In this document: positions 1 through 9,266 of the stretch, one piece after another
Layout of the letters: every line of letters begins with the position of its first letter
Numbering within the stretch: position 1 is the stretch's first letter
DNA from: Mesorhizobium ciceri biovar biserrulae WSM1271
GTDB lineage: Bacteria > Pseudomonadota > Alphaproteobacteria > Rhizobiales > Rhizobiaceae
Reading direction: 5' to 3'
DNA length: 64,000 nucleotides
Assembly: GCF_000185905.1 (NCBI RefSeq)
Contig: NC_014923.1
Coordinates: forward strand, 1,240,001 to 1,304,000
Notes under the pieces: generated by a model
Database searches by the model: none
The model's input: only the letters and a program-made list of their open reading frames with translations
Told to the model about the DNA's origin: nothing
Program-made: the position numbers and the translations under genes

Positions 1-30
1 CCTACCGATAGCGGCCCTGGGAGGATTGCC

Positions 31-1437
31 GTGCCACTGACCGATGCGGATCTGCTGTTTCCCGCCGATGCGCATTCGCGCTCGGTTGCCCGCGATCTCT
101 ATGCCGGGATCAAGGACCTGCCCCTGGTCAGCCCGCATGGCCACACGGATCCGCGTTGGTATGCGCTGAACGAGCCTTTTCCGGATCCGGCGCAACTGCT
201 CATCGTTCCGGATCACTACATTTTCCGCATGCTGTTCAGCCAAGGCATCCGCCTTGAGGATCTCGGCGTGGCGACGCTGGACGGCGCGCCTGTCGAGACA
301 GACGGCCGGACGATCTGGCGTCGTTTTGCCGAGCACTATTATCTGTTTCGGGGCACACCGACCCGGCTGTGGTTCGATCATGTGCTTGCCGATCTGTTCG
401 GCATCGACGAGCCGCTGACCGCAGCGACCGCCGACCGCCACTACGACGCCATCGCGACGCTGCTGCAGTGGGAGAATTTCCGCCCGCGCGCCCTGTTCGA
501 GCGCTTCAACATCGAGGTCATCGCGACCACCGAAGGCGCGCTCGACGATCTCAAATGGCACCAGATGATCCGCGACAGCGGCTGGCAGGGCCGTGTGGTC
601 ACCGCTTATCGCCCCGACGCCGTCGTCGATCCCGACTTCGAGGGGTTTTCAACCAATCTCGACCGGCTCGGCGAGATCACCGGCTGCGACACCGGCAGCT
701 GGGCAGGCTATCTCGATGCGCATCGCCAGCGGCGCGCCTTCTTCAAAAGCTTCGGCGCGACCTCGTCCGACCATGGCCATCCGACGGCCGAGACCGCCAA
801 TCTTTCGGATGCTGCAGCGCAGGAGCTGTTCAATCGCGTTCGCCGTGGCTCCGACGACGAGCGCGAACGGAAACTGTTCCGCGCCCAGATGCTGACCGAG
901 ATGGCCAAGATGAGCCTCGACGACGGGCTGGTGCTGCAGATCCATCCCGGCTCCTGGCGCAATCATTCGTCGGCTGTTTTCCAAAAATTCGGCCGCGACA
1001 AGGGTTTCGATATCCCGACCCGGACTGACTATGTCACGGCGCTGAAGCCACTGCTCGACTGCGTCGGACTTGAGCGCGACCTCACAATCGTTCTCTTCAC
1101 GCTCGACGAAACAAGCTATGCGCGCGAACTGGCGCCACTCGCCGGTGTCTACCCGGCGCTGAAGCTCGGGCCGGCCTGGTGGTTCCACGACAGCCCGGAA
1201 GGCATGCGGCGCTTCCGCGAGATGACCACCGAGACCGCCGGCTTCTACAACACCGTCGGCTTCAACGATGACACCCGTGCCTTTCCCTCGATCCCGGCGC
1301 GCCACGATGTGGCGCGGCGGGTCGACTGCGCGTTCCTGGCGCGTCTCGTCGCCGAGCATCGGCTGCGCGAGGACGAGGCGCATGAGCTGGCGCGCGAGCT
1401 TGCCTATACACTTGCGAAAAAGGCCTACCGGCTCTGA
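31..1437 (+). CDS. uxaC: Glucuronate (uronate) isomerase
   Basis: Catalyses the first cytoplasmic step of hexuronate breakdown: D-glucuronate to D-fructuronate and D-galacturonate to D-tagaturonate. The 468-residue length fits the family (about 470). The amidohydrolase-type metal motif HGHTD is at residues 36-40, and the family segment [14 protein letters not shown] is present. The GTG start at 31 follows GGGAGGA at good spacing. It opens a same-strand uronate block continuing with a TRAP transporter, a FadR-type regulator, KduI, KduD and a KdgF-like cupin. Upstream genes of the operon probably lie outside the window. Confidence 0.95.
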   Translation: MPLTDADLLFPADAHSRSVARDLYAGIKDLPLVSPHGHTDPRWYALNEPFPDPAQLLIVPDHYIFRMLFSQGIRLEDLGVATLDGAPVETDGRTIWRRFAEHYYLFRGTPTRLWFDHVLADLFGIDEPLTAATADRHYDAIATLLQWENFRPRALFERFNIEVIATTEGALDDLKWHQMIRDSGWQGRVVTAYRPDAVVDPDFEGFSTNLDRLGEITGCDTGSWAGYLDAHRQRRAFFKSFGATSSDHGHPTAETANLSDAAAQELFNRVRRGSDDERERKLFRAQMLTEMAKMSLDDGLVLQIHPGSWRNHSSAVFQKFGRDKGFDIPTRTDYVTALKPLLDCVGLERDLTIVLFTLDETSYARELAPLAGVYPALKLGPAWWFHDSPEGMRRFREMTTETAGFYNTVGFNDDTRAFPSIPARHDVARRVDCAFLARLVAEHRLREDEAHELARELAYTLAKKAYRL

Positions 1438-1469
1438 GCCGGGCGTTTTGGTTTCATAGGGAGGAAGTC

Positions 1470-2447
1470 ATGTTGCATCTTTTGAAATTGACGGCAGTAA
1501 CATTCGTTTTCGGCTCGTTGCTGGTCGGCATCGCCAACGCCGAAACCGTGCTGCGGTCGTCCGATACCCATCCCGACGGCTATCCAACCGTCGAAGCGGT
1601 CAAATATATGGGCGAGCTGATCAAGCAGCGCACCAATGGCCGCTATTCGGTCGAGGTCTATCATTCGGCGCAGCTCGGCGAGGAGAAGGACACGATCGAG
1701 CAGACGCAGACCGGCGTCATCGATCTCAACCGCGTCTCCATGGGGCCGTTCAACGGCATCGTTCCACAGACCGCGGTGCCGTCGCTGCCCTACATGTTCC
1801 GCTCGGTCGAGCATATGCGCCATGTCATGGACGGGCCGATCGGGGACGAGATCCTGAAAGCTTTTGAGACTCACGACCTTGTCGGTCTCGCCTTCTACGA
1901 TTCCGGGGCACGCTCCTTCTACAACACCAAGAAGGACATCACCTCGATGGCCGACATGAAGGGCATGAAGTTCCGCGTCATCCAATCCGACGTGTTCGTC
2001 GACATGGTCAATGCGTTGGGCGCCAACGCCACGCCGATGGCCTATGGCGAGGTCTATTCGGCTTTGCAGACAGGCGTCATCGACGGCGCCGAGAACAACT
2101 GGCCGAGCTTCGAGTCCGCCAAGCATTTCGAGGTCGCCAAGCATTACACGCTCGACCAGCACCAGATCGTGCCAGAGGTTCTGGTGATGTCGAAGGCGAG
2201 CTGGGACAAGCTCGCCCCGGAAGACCAGGCGATCGTGCGGCAGGCGGCCAAGGACAGCGTCGTCAAGATGCGTGAATTGTGGGACGCGCAGGAGAAGAAG
2301 TCGCGCGACATCGTCGAGAAAGCCGGCGTCAAGGTCAGTGAGATCGACAAGCAGCCGCTGATCGATGCGATGAAGCCGGTCTACGAGAAATATCTCTCGA
2401 CCCCCGAGTTGAAAGATCTCGCCGCGCGCATCCAGGCGACCAAATAA
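1470..2447 (+). CDS. dctP: TRAP transporter substrate-binding protein, probably for uronates
   Basis: Periplasmic solute receptor of a tripartite ATP-independent transporter (DctP/SiaP family). A signal peptide spans about residues 1-24, ending ANA before [10 protein letters not shown]. The conserved core includes the ligand-arginine segment MKFRVIQS and the signature [15 protein letters not shown]. Length (325 aa) is normal. GGGAGG precedes the ATG. The two membrane subunits follow. The substrate is inferred from neighbours (UxaC, KduI, KduD): glucuronate, galacturonate or unsaturated oligouronates; the sequence alone does not separate these. Confidence 0.93.
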   Translation: MLHLLKLTAVTFVFGSLLVGIANAETVLRSSDTHPDGYPTVEAVKYMGELIKQRTNGRYSVEVYHSAQLGEEKDTIEQTQTGVIDLNRVSMGPFNGIVPQTAVPSLPYMFRSVEHMRHVMDGPIGDEILKAFETHDLVGLAFYDSGARSFYNTKKDITSMADMKGMKFRVIQSDVFVDMVNALGANATPMAYGEVYSALQTGVIDGAENNWPSFESAKHFEVAKHYTLDQHQIVPEVLVMSKASWDKLAPEDQAIVRQAAKDSVVKMRELWDAQEKKSRDIVEKAGVKVSEIDKQPLIDAMKPVYEKYLSTPELKDLAARIQATK

Positions 2448-2462
2448 TCCGTTCGCGGCAAT

Positions 2463-2486
2463 GGTGGCGCGAGCTTGCGCGCCACC
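2463..2486 (+). terminator. Hairpin between TRAP receptor and membrane genes
   Basis: A 9-bp perfect inverted repeat, GGTGGCGCG / CGCGCCACC, separated by six bases, lies 16 bp after the dctP stop and ends 20 bp before dctQ. There is no T-run. Such hairpins commonly give more receptor than permease by stabilising or attenuating the mRNA; that role is inference. Confidence 0.5.
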
Positions 2487-2506
2487 GTCCAGGGGGAAGT
2501 GCGCAT

Positions 2507-3034
2507 ATGAAACCATTCTGGCTGGCAATAGAACGGCTGCTGTCACGGCTGGCGAGGCTTGCGCTGTGGGTCAGCGGCATCGGCCTGACGCTGATGACGG
2601 TGATCATCTTCTGGCAGGTGTTCTCACGCTATGTGCTCAACAGTTCGCCAAGCTGGACGGAACCCTTCTCGGTGATTTTGATGGGGTGGTTCATCTTTTT
2701 GGGCGCGGCCGTCGGTGTCCGCGAACGCACGCATCTGGGCTTCGATGTGCTGCTCTATTTCCTGCCGCCCGCCGCAAAGGCGGTACTGCGCAGCATTTCG
2801 GATGTCGTCGTGCTCGCCTTCGGTCTCGGCATGATCGTCTACGGCGCCCAGCTCACCCGGCTGACATGGAACACGGTGATGCCGTCTCTCGCTTTCCCGG
2901 GCGGCGTCAGTTTCCTGCCGGTCATCCTGGGCGGCGCGCTTGTCTGCCTGTTTTCGCTCGAGCGGCTTGCCGGGCGGTTTGCCGGACTGCCGGTCGATGC
3001 CGATCAATACGCCACGGGCGAGGAGGGTCTCTAG
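2507..3034 (+). CDS. dctQ: TRAP transporter small permease subunit
   Basis: The 175-residue protein has the four hydrophobic segments expected of DctQ: about residues 15-38, 50-70, 88-110 and 130-150. The conserved pattern FWQVFSRYVLNSSPSWTEP sits at the end of helix 1 and RERTHLGFD follows helix 2, both typical of the family. It forms the membrane complex with the DctM subunit, whose ATG follows the TAG stop directly (TAGATG), so the two are translationally coupled. GGGGGAAG precedes its start. Confidence 0.92.
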   Translation: MKPFWLAIERLLSRLARLALWVSGIGLTLMTVIIFWQVFSRYVLNSSPSWTEPFSVILMGWFIFLGAAVGVRERTHLGFDVLLYFLPPAAKAVLRSISDVVVLAFGLGMIVYGAQLTRLTWNTVMPSLAFPGGVSFLPVILGGALVCLFSLERLAGRFAGLPVDADQYATGEEGL

Positions 3035-4315
3035 ATGGCATTGACGGTTCTGTTCGGCACCTTCGTCTTTCTTCTGATCATCGGCACACCGATCGCCTTC
3101 TGCCTCGGTGTCGCCAGCTTCGCCACGGTTCTGGTGCTGGGGCTGCCGCCGCTGGTGGTGTTCCAGCGCCTCAACTCCGGTGTCAGCGTGTTTTCGCTGA
3201 TGGCCATCCCGTTCTTCATCTTCGCCGGTGACCTGATGGTGCGCGGCGGCATTGCCGCTCGCCTTGTTGCGCTCGCCGGGGCGTTGGTCGGCCACCTGAG
3301 AGGCGGGCTCGGCCAGGTCAACATCGCCGCCTCGACCATGTTCGGCGGCATTTCCGGCTCGGCGGTGGCCGATGCCTCGGCGGTCGGCGGGCTGATGATC
3401 CCGCAGATGAAGGCGCGCGGCTACGGCGTCGATTATGCTGTCAACATCACTTCAGTCGGCGCCATCATTGCGCTGCTGATACCGCCTTCGCACAACATGA
3501 TCATTTATTCGATTTCGGCCGGCGGCCGGATCTCGATCGCCGATCTGTTCACCGCCGGCATCATACCGGGCCTGCTGCTGGCGCTATCTCTGATGGTCAC
3601 GGCCTATTGGGTCGCCAGCCGCCGCGCCTATCCGACCGAGCCGTTCGCCGGCTTCGGCAGGGCGCTGCAATTGCTCGTTGCCGCAATTCCCGGGCTGATC
3701 CTGATCGGCATCATCTTCGGCGGCGTTCGCTCCGGCGTCTTCACCGCCACCGAAAGCTCCTGCATCGCCATCGTCTATGCTTTCCTGGTGACCCTGCTGA
3801 TCTATCGCTCAATGAGCTGGAACGACTTCGTCACCGCGACCACCGCTGCCGTGCGCACAACCGCGATGGTGCTGATGATCATCGGCTGCGCCGCCGCCTT
3901 TGGCTGGCTGCTGGCCTATCTCAGGGTGCCGGCCGCTCTGGTCGCCTTCCTGCAGTCGGTATCCGACAACAAGCTGGTCATCCTGCTGTTGATCAACGTC
4001 GTGCTTCTCATCCTCGGCACGTTCATGGACATGTCGCCGCTGATCATCATCACCACGCCGATCTTCCTGCCGGTGGTCATGGCCTACGGCGTCGATCCGG
4101 TGCATTTCGGCGTGATCCTCATTCTCAATCTCGGCATCGGCTTGTGCACACCGCCGGTGGGGGCCGTGCTGTTCGTCAGCTGCGCGATCGGTCGGATCCC
4201 GATCTGGACGGCGATGCGTTCGATCTGGCCATTCTATGGGGCGGCTTTCGCTGTGTTGATGCTTGTCACCTACGTGCCGGAAATTTCGTTGTGGTTGCCG
4301 CACCTGTTCCACTAG
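3035..4315 (+). CDS. dctM: TRAP transporter large permease subunit
   Basis: This 426-residue, very hydrophobic protein has the length and about 11-12 membrane segments of DctM, the ion-coupled transport subunit. Family motifs are visible: SVFSLMAIPFFIFAGDLM, the GGISGSAVADASAVGG hairpin loop, PPSHNMIIYS, and CTPPVGAVLFVSC near the end. Its start abuts the dctQ stop. The TAG stop at 4313-4315 is also the left edge of a palindromic repeat, so the end of the coding sequence touches the element. Confidence 0.94.
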   Translation: MALTVLFGTFVFLLIIGTPIAFCLGVASFATVLVLGLPPLVVFQRLNSGVSVFSLMAIPFFIFAGDLMVRGGIAARLVALAGALVGHLRGGLGQVNIAASTMFGGISGSAVADASAVGGLMIPQMKARGYGVDYAVNITSVGAIIALLIPPSHNMIIYSISAGGRISIADLFTAGIIPGLLLALSLMVTAYWVASRRAYPTEPFAGFGRALQLLVAAIPGLILIGIIFGGVRSGVFTATESSCIAIVYAFLVTLLIYRSMSWNDFVTATTAAVRTTAMVLMIIGCAAAFGWLLAYLRVPAALVAFLQSVSDNKLVILLLINVVLLILGTFMDMSPLIIITTPIFLPVVMAYGVDPVHFGVILILNLGIGLCTPPVGAVLFVSCAIGRIPIWTAMRSIWPFYGAAFAVLMLVTYVPEISLWLPHLFH

Positions 4316-4407
4316 AGCAGTTCACGGGAACGGCGAACTGCTCTAACCCTTTGTTTTGACGCAATTCCGGACGGAAACCGTTTCACATTTTTCCTGGAAT
4401 TGCTTTA
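4314..4407 (+). repeat. Two-part palindromic repeat, copy 1
   Basis: The left part is a palindrome, AGAGCAGTTC ... GAACTGCTCT (4314-4344). The right part starts with TTTGTTTTGACGCAATTCC and closes with GGAATTGC, again an inverted repeat. Related copies are at 6823-6877 (right part only) and 7223-7326 (both parts). The element starts inside the dctM stop codon and ends 12 bp before the regulator start, so it fills the intergenic space. Mobile origin is inference. Confidence 0.8.
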
Positions 4408-4419
4408 GGAGACCATCAC

Positions 4420-5193
4420 GTGTCCGCTGCATCCGCCGATCTCAAGGTCGAGAGAAAACCCAAGCTGTCGGAGACCGTCGTTGCGGCGATCCGCAAGCAA
4501 CTGCAGGCGGGCGAAATCCTGCCTGGCCACAAATTGCCGACCGAGGGCCAGCTGACCGAGACCTTCGGCGTCAGCCGCACCGTCATCCGCGAGGCGCTGG
4601 CCAAGCTTGCCGCCGACGGCCTGGTCGAGCCGCGTCAAGGCGCCGGCGTCTTCGTCACCGAGCATCTCTCGACGATGTTCGGAGCGCTTGCCGCCGACAT
4701 GGGAGCCAAGGATTCGATCGCGCTCAACGTGCTCGAGGTACGCCTGGCAATCGAGATCGAGTCGGCCGGGATCGCCGCTATTCGCCGCAACGCCGCGCAG
4801 GAGGCGGCGATCCAGGAAGCCTTCTTCGAATTCGAGCGGCTGCTGCTTGCCAGCGAGCCGACCGGCCCGGCCGACCTCGCCTTCCACCGCGCCATCGCCA
4901 GCGCGACCAACAACCCATTCTATGTCGAGATGCTCGACGTGCTCGGCCGGCGCGCCATTCCGTGCGACGTGACCTCGCCCTGGTCGACCGAACTGGCGCA
5001 ATCCGACAGCTACCAGCGCGGGCTGCAGCGCGAACATCTGGTGATCCTCAATGCGATCACATCGGGCGATGCCGAAGCGGCGCGCGAGGCAATGCGCGCG
5101 CACCTCACAGCCAGCCAGCAGCGCTACCGCGAGCGCCTGCATGCGCGTCAGGCTTTCTATGCCAGTTCGGTCAGGGCCGCCGCCGGCGAATGA
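4420..5193 (+). CDS. FadR-subfamily GntR transcriptional regulator
   Basis: The 257-residue protein has an N-terminal winged helix (about residues 12-80) with the GntR signature GHKLPTEGQLTETFGVSRT and VIREALAKLAADGLVEPRQG, then an all-helical FCD ligand domain (about 95-230) with the conserved FHRAIASATNNPF segment. It probably represses the surrounding uronate genes and is released by a uronate intermediate; this is inferred from position. The GTG start at 4420 is preceded by TTTAGGAGACC. It sits inside the operon, 22 bp before kduI. Confidence 0.9.
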   Translation: MSAASADLKVERKPKLSETVVAAIRKQLQAGEILPGHKLPTEGQLTETFGVSRTVIREALAKLAADGLVEPRQGAGVFVTEHLSTMFGALAADMGAKDSIALNVLEVRLAIEIESAGIAAIRRNAAQEAAIQEAFFEFERLLLASEPTGPADLAFHRAIASATNNPFYVEMLDVLGRRAIPCDVTSPWSTELAQSDSYQRGLQREHLVILNAITSGDAEAAREAMRAHLTASQQRYRERLHARQAFYASSVRAAAGE

Positions 5194-5215
5194 CCCATTT
5201 CAAGTCAGGACGAAA

Positions 5216-6067
5216 ATGAGCCAGAGCCATACCGATTACACATCCCGCTTTGCCATAGACCCGGTTGCCGCCGCGGCGATGGGAACCGATGAACTCCGTC
5301 ACAATTTCCACATTGACGGCCTGTTCCAGTCCGGCCGCATCAGCCTGACCTACACCCACTACGACCGCATGATCGTCGGCGGCGCCGTGCCGATAGGCTC
5401 GCCGCTCCAACTGGAGGCGATCAAGCCGACCGGCACCAAAGGTTTCCTCGACCGGCGCGAGTTGATCGCCGTCAACATCGGTGGCGTGGGCGTCATCACG
5501 ACCGGCGGCCAGTCCTTCGAATTGCAGGCGCGCGACATGCTCTATCTCGGCATGGGCACACAGGATGTGTCCTTCGCCTCAGCGGACGAGGGGGCGCCGG
5601 CGAAGTTCTATCTGCTCAGCGCGCCGGCGCATCTGGCTCATCCCAGCCGGCTGATCCGCATCGGCGATGCAAAGCGCCTCGATCTTGGCAGCAAGGATGC
5701 CTGCAACGAGCGTTCGATCTTCCAGTTCATCCATGCCGATGGCGCAAAGACCTGCCAGCTGGTGGTCGGTATGACCCAGCTGGCGCCGGGCTCTATCTGG
5801 AACACCATGCCTTGCCATGTGCATGACCGGCGCATGGAGGCCTATCTCTATTTCGACCTGGCCGAGACGGCGCGCGTCTTCCACTTCATGGGCGAGCCGG
5901 ACGAAACGCGCCATATCGTCATGGGCAACGAAGAGGCCGTGCTGTCGCCGGGCTGGTCGATCCACTCCGGCGCCGGCACTTCCAATTATGCGTTCATCTG
6001 GGCGATGGCCGGCGACAATGTCGACTACACCGATGTCGACCCGGTGGCGTTGGGCGATCTGCGGTGA
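5216..6067 (+). CDS. kduI: 5-keto-4-deoxyuronate isomerase
   Basis: Isomerises 5-keto-4-deoxyuronate (DKI) to 2,5-diketo-3-deoxygluconate in the breakdown of unsaturated uronates from pectin-type polymers. The ATG at 5216 gives 283 residues, close to the family norm of about 280; upstream in-frame codons overlap the regulator gene. The cupin zinc site is visible in MPCHVHDRRMEAYLYF (two His and a Glu), with the last ligand expected in PGWSIHSGAGTSNYAFIW. It overlaps kduD by four bases (GTGA). Confidence 0.95.
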   Translation: MSQSHTDYTSRFAIDPVAAAAMGTDELRHNFHIDGLFQSGRISLTYTHYDRMIVGGAVPIGSPLQLEAIKPTGTKGFLDRRELIAVNIGGVGVITTGGQSFELQARDMLYLGMGTQDVSFASADEGAPAKFYLLSAPAHLAHPSRLIRIGDAKRLDLGSKDACNERSIFQFIHADGAKTCQLVVGMTQLAPGSIWNTMPCHVHDRRMEAYLYFDLAETARVFHFMGEPDETRHIVMGNEEAVLSPGWSIHSGAGTSNYAFIWAMAGDNVDYTDVDPVALGDLR

Positions 6068-6822
6068 GCGACCCCTTCAGCCTTGCCGGAAAACGTATCC
6101 TGGTCACCGGCGCCAACACCGGCATCGGCCAGGGCATCGCCGTTTCGATCGCACGCGCCGGCGGCACGGTGATCGGCGTCGGCCGCTCGTCGATGGACGA
6201 TACGGCAAGAAAAATCGCAACGATGGGCGGGCAATTCGAGGCGGTGAGCGCCGATCTTGCCGACACGTCAGCCGCCGGCCCCTTGCTCGACCGCGTCTGG
6301 GACAAAAGCGGCCCGCTCGACGGGCTGGTCAACAATGCGGGCATCATCCGGCGCGCCGATGCCGTCGATCTCAGCGAGGCCGATTGGGACGACGTCATGG
6401 ACGTCAATCTGAAGACGGTTTTTTTGCTCTGCCAAAGCTTTGCCAGGCGTGCCTTGGCCGCTGAGCGGAAAGGCAAGATCGTCAACATTGCCTCGGTGCT
6501 GAGCTTCCAGGGCGGCATCCGCGTCGCGTCCTACACCGCCTCGAAGCATGGCGTGCTCGGCATCACCCGGCTGCTTGCCTGCGAATGGGCGCAAAAAGGC
6601 ATCAACGTCAACGCTATCGCGCCAGGCTATATCGAAACCAACAACACGCAGGCGCTGCGCGCCGATCCCGACCGCAGCGCCGCCATCCTGGCGCGCATCC
6701 CGGCCGGCCGCTGGGGCGAGGCGGGCGACATTGGCGATGCCGCCGTCTTCCTGCTGGCGCCGGCGTCCAACTACATGCATGGCGCGGTGGTGCCGGTGGA
6801 TGGTGGCTGGCTGGCACGCTAG
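6064..6822 (+). CDS. kduD: 2-deoxy-D-gluconate 3-dehydrogenase / DKII reductase (SDR)
   Basis: Reduces the KduI product to 2-keto-3-deoxygluconate with NAD(P)H. This is a classical 252-residue short-chain dehydrogenase: TGANTGIG cofactor motif near the N-terminus, NNAG at about residue 90, catalytic YTASKHG, and the C-terminal VPVDGGW. The GTG start overlaps the kduI stop (GTGA), the usual translational coupling of this pair. The TAG stop is followed immediately by a palindromic repeat (6823-6877). Confidence 0.93.
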   Translation: MSDPFSLAGKRILVTGANTGIGQGIAVSIARAGGTVIGVGRSSMDDTARKIATMGGQFEAVSADLADTSAAGPLLDRVWDKSGPLDGLVNNAGIIRRADAVDLSEADWDDVMDVNLKTVFLLCQSFARRALAAERKGKIVNIASVLSFQGGIRVASYTASKHGVLGITRLLACEWAQKGINVNAIAPGYIETNNTQALRADPDRSAAILARIPAGRWGEAGDIGDAAVFLLAPASNYMHGAVVPVDGGWLAR

Positions 6823-6877
6823 GTTTTGACGCAATTCCGAACGGAAACCGTTTCACACTTTTCCTGGAATTGCTCTG
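6823..6877 (+). repeat. Palindromic repeat, copy 2 (right half only)
   Basis: Begins GTTTTGACGCAATTCC directly after the kduD TAG and ends CTGGAATTGCTCT just before the ribosome-binding site GAGGAGA of the next gene. Outer arms GCAATTCC/GGAATTGC are inverted. It matches the right part of the copies at 4314-4407 and 7223-7326; the AGAGCAGTTC half is missing here. Confidence 0.8.
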
Positions 6878-6888
6878 AGGAGACGACG

Positions 6889-7224
6889 ATGACCGCAAAG
6901 ATCTTCGCGCATGCCGGCGAGGGCGCCTGGACGGCGACACCGGACGGCAACAGGCGCCGCATTCTCCTGCACACTGACGAGTTGATGCTGGTCGAATTCG
7001 GCTTCGACAAGGGTGGCGTCGGCGCCCTGCATTCGCACCCGCACGTCCAGGCAAGTTACGTCGCCGAGGGCCGCTTCGAGGTGACCATCGACGGTCGGAC
7101 CGAGATCGTTGGGACGGGCGGGAGTTTCATCGTGCCGTCGGGCCTGGTGCACGGCGTCAAGGCGCTGGAAGCGGGGCGGCTGGTCGACAGCTTTACGCCG
7201 CACCGGGCCGATTTCCTCGGCTAG
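6889..7224 (+). CDS. Small cupin protein, probably KdgF-type uronate linearisation enzyme
   Basis: The 111-residue single-domain cupin has metal-binding HSHPHVQASYVAEGRFEVTI (about residues 47-66) and the second cupin motif SGLVHGVKALE. Size and motif fit KdgF, which opens unsaturated monouronates to DKI, the substrate of KduI two genes upstream. The ATG at 6889 follows GAGGAGACGACG; longer in-frame starts would read through the repeat. The TAG stop at 7222 is again the left edge of a repeat. The KdgF assignment rests on size, motif and context, not on a specific signature. Confidence 0.75.
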   Translation: MTAKIFAHAGEGAWTATPDGNRRRILLHTDELMLVEFGFDKGGVGALHSHPHVQASYVAEGRFEVTIDGRTEIVGTGGSFIVPSGLVHGVKALEAGRLVDSFTPHRADFLG

Positions 7225-7326
7225 AGCATTTCACCGTTTCACGGAAACGGCGAGCTGCTCTAACTCTTTGTTTTGACGCAATTCTAGACGGAAAACCGCT
7301 TCACACTTTTCCTGGAATTGCTCTAA
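7223..7326 (+). repeat. Two-part palindromic repeat, copy 3
   Basis: Starts inside the cupin TAG stop (TAGAGC), contains AGAGCATTTCACCG ... CGGCGAGCTGCTCT, then TTTGTTTTGACGCAATTC ... TTTTCCTGGAATTGCTCT. It is the same family as copies at 4314 and 6823. Beyond it, GACCCGC / GCGGGTC (about 7352-7382) could form a weak hairpin before the converging dehydrogenase gene. Confidence 0.8.
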
Positions 7327-7495
7327 CGAGGGGTAAGAGATCGAGCGGGAATGACCCGCACCCCAGAAAGAGGCGCGGGTCTGTTGCCTGGGCGCTTGTG
7401 GCGCCGCGGTACTCAAGACATCACCGCAGGATGAGGACCCTGCCGCACCGTGGTGAAGATAGTCTTAATGCACCGGGGCTGCGTAGCTCGGTCGG

Positions 7496-8917
7496 TCAGG
7501 TGATATGCCGCAGCAGGCTGAAAAGCCGCTCGAACGTCTTGCCGTAGGGCGGGCGCAGCAGGCTTCCCGCACTCAGCCGCGACTGCAGGAAAACCGGCTT
7601 CTCCTTGCTGAAGGTGCGAAAGCCCCATTCGCCGTGATAGGCGCCCATGCCGCTGGCGCCGACGCCGCGGAAGGGCTGGTTTTCCTGTACCAGATGCAGC
7701 ATGCAGTCGTTGACGGTGACGCCGCCGGCAATTGTCTCGTGCAGGATGCGTTGACGGTTGCCGCTGTCGCGGCCGAACCAGTAGAGTGCCAGCGGGCGGT
7801 CGGCCCCGTTCACATGGGCGATCGCCTCGTCGATCCCGGTGTATTCTACGATGGGCAGCACCGGCCCAAAGATCTCTTCGCGCATCAGTCGCAGGTTTGC
7901 GCCGGCATTGCGGACCAGGGTCGGCAGCAACTTCCCGCTATTGGCGTCAAGTTCCTCGCCGGCCGGGTTGATTTCGGTGACATCGGCGCCGGCGTCACGC
8001 GCTTCAGTGACCATGTCGCGCAGGCGCTGGTGGTGCCGATCGCTGATGATGGCGGTATAGTCGGGGTTGTCGCGTAGAGTCGGGTAGAGCTTAGCGATCG
8101 CCGTTGCGAGCCTGGCAGCGACCGTGCCTGCTTGCCCCTTCGGCACCAGAAGGTAATCCGGCGCGATACAGGTCTGCCCGGCATTCAACAGCTTGCCGTA
8201 GGCAATGCTCGATACTGCCGCGTCGAGGTCGCATGACGGATCGAAGATTGCCGGCGACTTGCCGCCGAGTTCGAGCGTGACCGGGGTCAGGTTGGCGGCC
8301 GCGGCGATCGCGACCTGGCGTCCGACCGCGGTCGAGCCGGTGAACAGCAAATGATCGAAAGGCATCGATACGAAGGCCTTTCCCATCTCCGCGTCGCCGC
8401 TGATGACGCTGAGCTCATCGGGTGCGAAATGCTCGGCAACAAGTTTGGCCAGCAACGCCGAAAAAGCCGGCGTCAATTCGGAAGGTTTTATGAGCACGCG
8501 ATTGCCGGCCGCGAGTGCCGCGATGACCGGCGCGACGGCGAGCTGGAAAGGATAATTCCAGGGCGACACGATGCCGATGACACCGAGCGGCTGCGGGATG
8601 AGGCGATTTCTGCCGGGCAGGAACGGCATGGTGGTGGCAACGCGGCGTTCGCGCATCCAGCCCCTGAGGTGCGACAGCGCGTGGCGGATGCCGGCACGTA
8701 CGACGAACAGTTCCGCAAGACGCGTCTCATGCGCGGAACGGCCGCCAAAGTCGGTGTCGATGGCGGTGCAGATGTCGGCTTCATGCCGCTCGGTCAGCGC
8801 GAGCAGGCGTTTGAGGCGATCCTTGCGAACGTCAAAGTTGGGGAAAGGCTGCGCCTCGAAGGCGGCGCGCTGCAGGTGGAACCGCTCGCCGAGAACATTC
8901 TGTCTGGTCTGCAGCAT
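7496..8917 (-). CDS. Coniferyl-aldehyde-type dehydrogenase
   Basis: NAD(P)-dependent aldehyde dehydrogenase of the subgroup that oxidises coniferyl and similar hydrophobic aldehydes to acids. About 473 residues. Seen: GIVSPWNYPFQLAVAPVIAA (cofactor fold entry), LFTGSTAVGRQV, the general base motif ELGGKSP, and the catalytic cysteine in LNAGQTCIAPDYLLVP, the spelling typical of this subgroup. ATG at 8917 (a GTG lies one codon upstream) follows GGGAGGG. It converges on the uronate operon and stands alone. Substrate is inferred from family resemblance. Confidence 0.87.
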   Translation of the reverse strand: MLQTRQNVLGERFHLQRAAFEAQPFPNFDVRKDRLKRLLALTERHEADICTAIDTDFGGRSAHETRLAELFVVRAGIRHALSHLRGWMRERRVATTMPFLPGRNRLIPQPLGVIGIVSPWNYPFQLAVAPVIAALAAGNRVLIKPSELTPAFSALLAKLVAEHFAPDELSVISGDAEMGKAFVSMPFDHLLFTGSTAVGRQVAIAAAANLTPVTLELGGKSPAIFDPSCDLDAAVSSIAYGKLLNAGQTCIAPDYLLVPKGQAGTVAARLATAIAKLYPTLRDNPDYTAIISDRHHQRLRDMVTEARDAGADVTEINPAGEELDANSGKLLPTLVRNAGANLRLMREEIFGPVLPIVEYTGIDEAIAHVNGADRPLALYWFGRDSGNRQRILHETIAGGVTVNDCMLHLVQENQPFRGVGASGMGAYHGEWGFRTFSKEKPVFLQSRLSAGSLLRPPYGKTFERLFSLLRHIT

Positions 8918-9266
8918 CACGCCCTCCCTGGCTTGCCGGACGGAGCTTACATCGTGGTGCGTGGCGGAATCCAGCGGGGGTGCAGGTGTCCTAGGGGAAG
9001 CCGCTTTCGGATGTGCACGGCATCCGGCTGGCAGGCGCCGATGGCCGCATCAACGACAGGTTCCTGCAAAGGGGGCGTTGTGGTTGGATGACGGCTGCGC
9101 TACTCCAAAGCGTCACGCCAGAGAGTCGTCTTGACCGGTTTCCACATCCTCTCCAGTCTACGAAATTCCAGCCCGGTGTCCGCCTGATGCTGATGTCGGC
9201 GACGAGCATCTTGGCCATGGACCCCAAGCGGCGCGTTCCGCGCCGCGCGGCCCAGCGGAATTGCGG
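8918..9266. other. Non-coding gap, possible gene debris
   Basis: No convincing gene is seen. Short open frames exist on both strands without good starts or recognisable motifs. Around 9218-9238, TGGACCCCAAGCGGCGCGT nearly repeats the sequence at the recQ N-terminus (10060-10080, TGGATCCCAAGCGGCGCGT, one mismatch), which may be chance. Confidence 0.4.

Noticed and set aside
4356-6888. Two upstream peptides beginning MTQFRTETVSHF at 4356 and 6826
   Set aside because: They are translations of the palindromic repeat, identical because the repeat is, not conserved protein starts.
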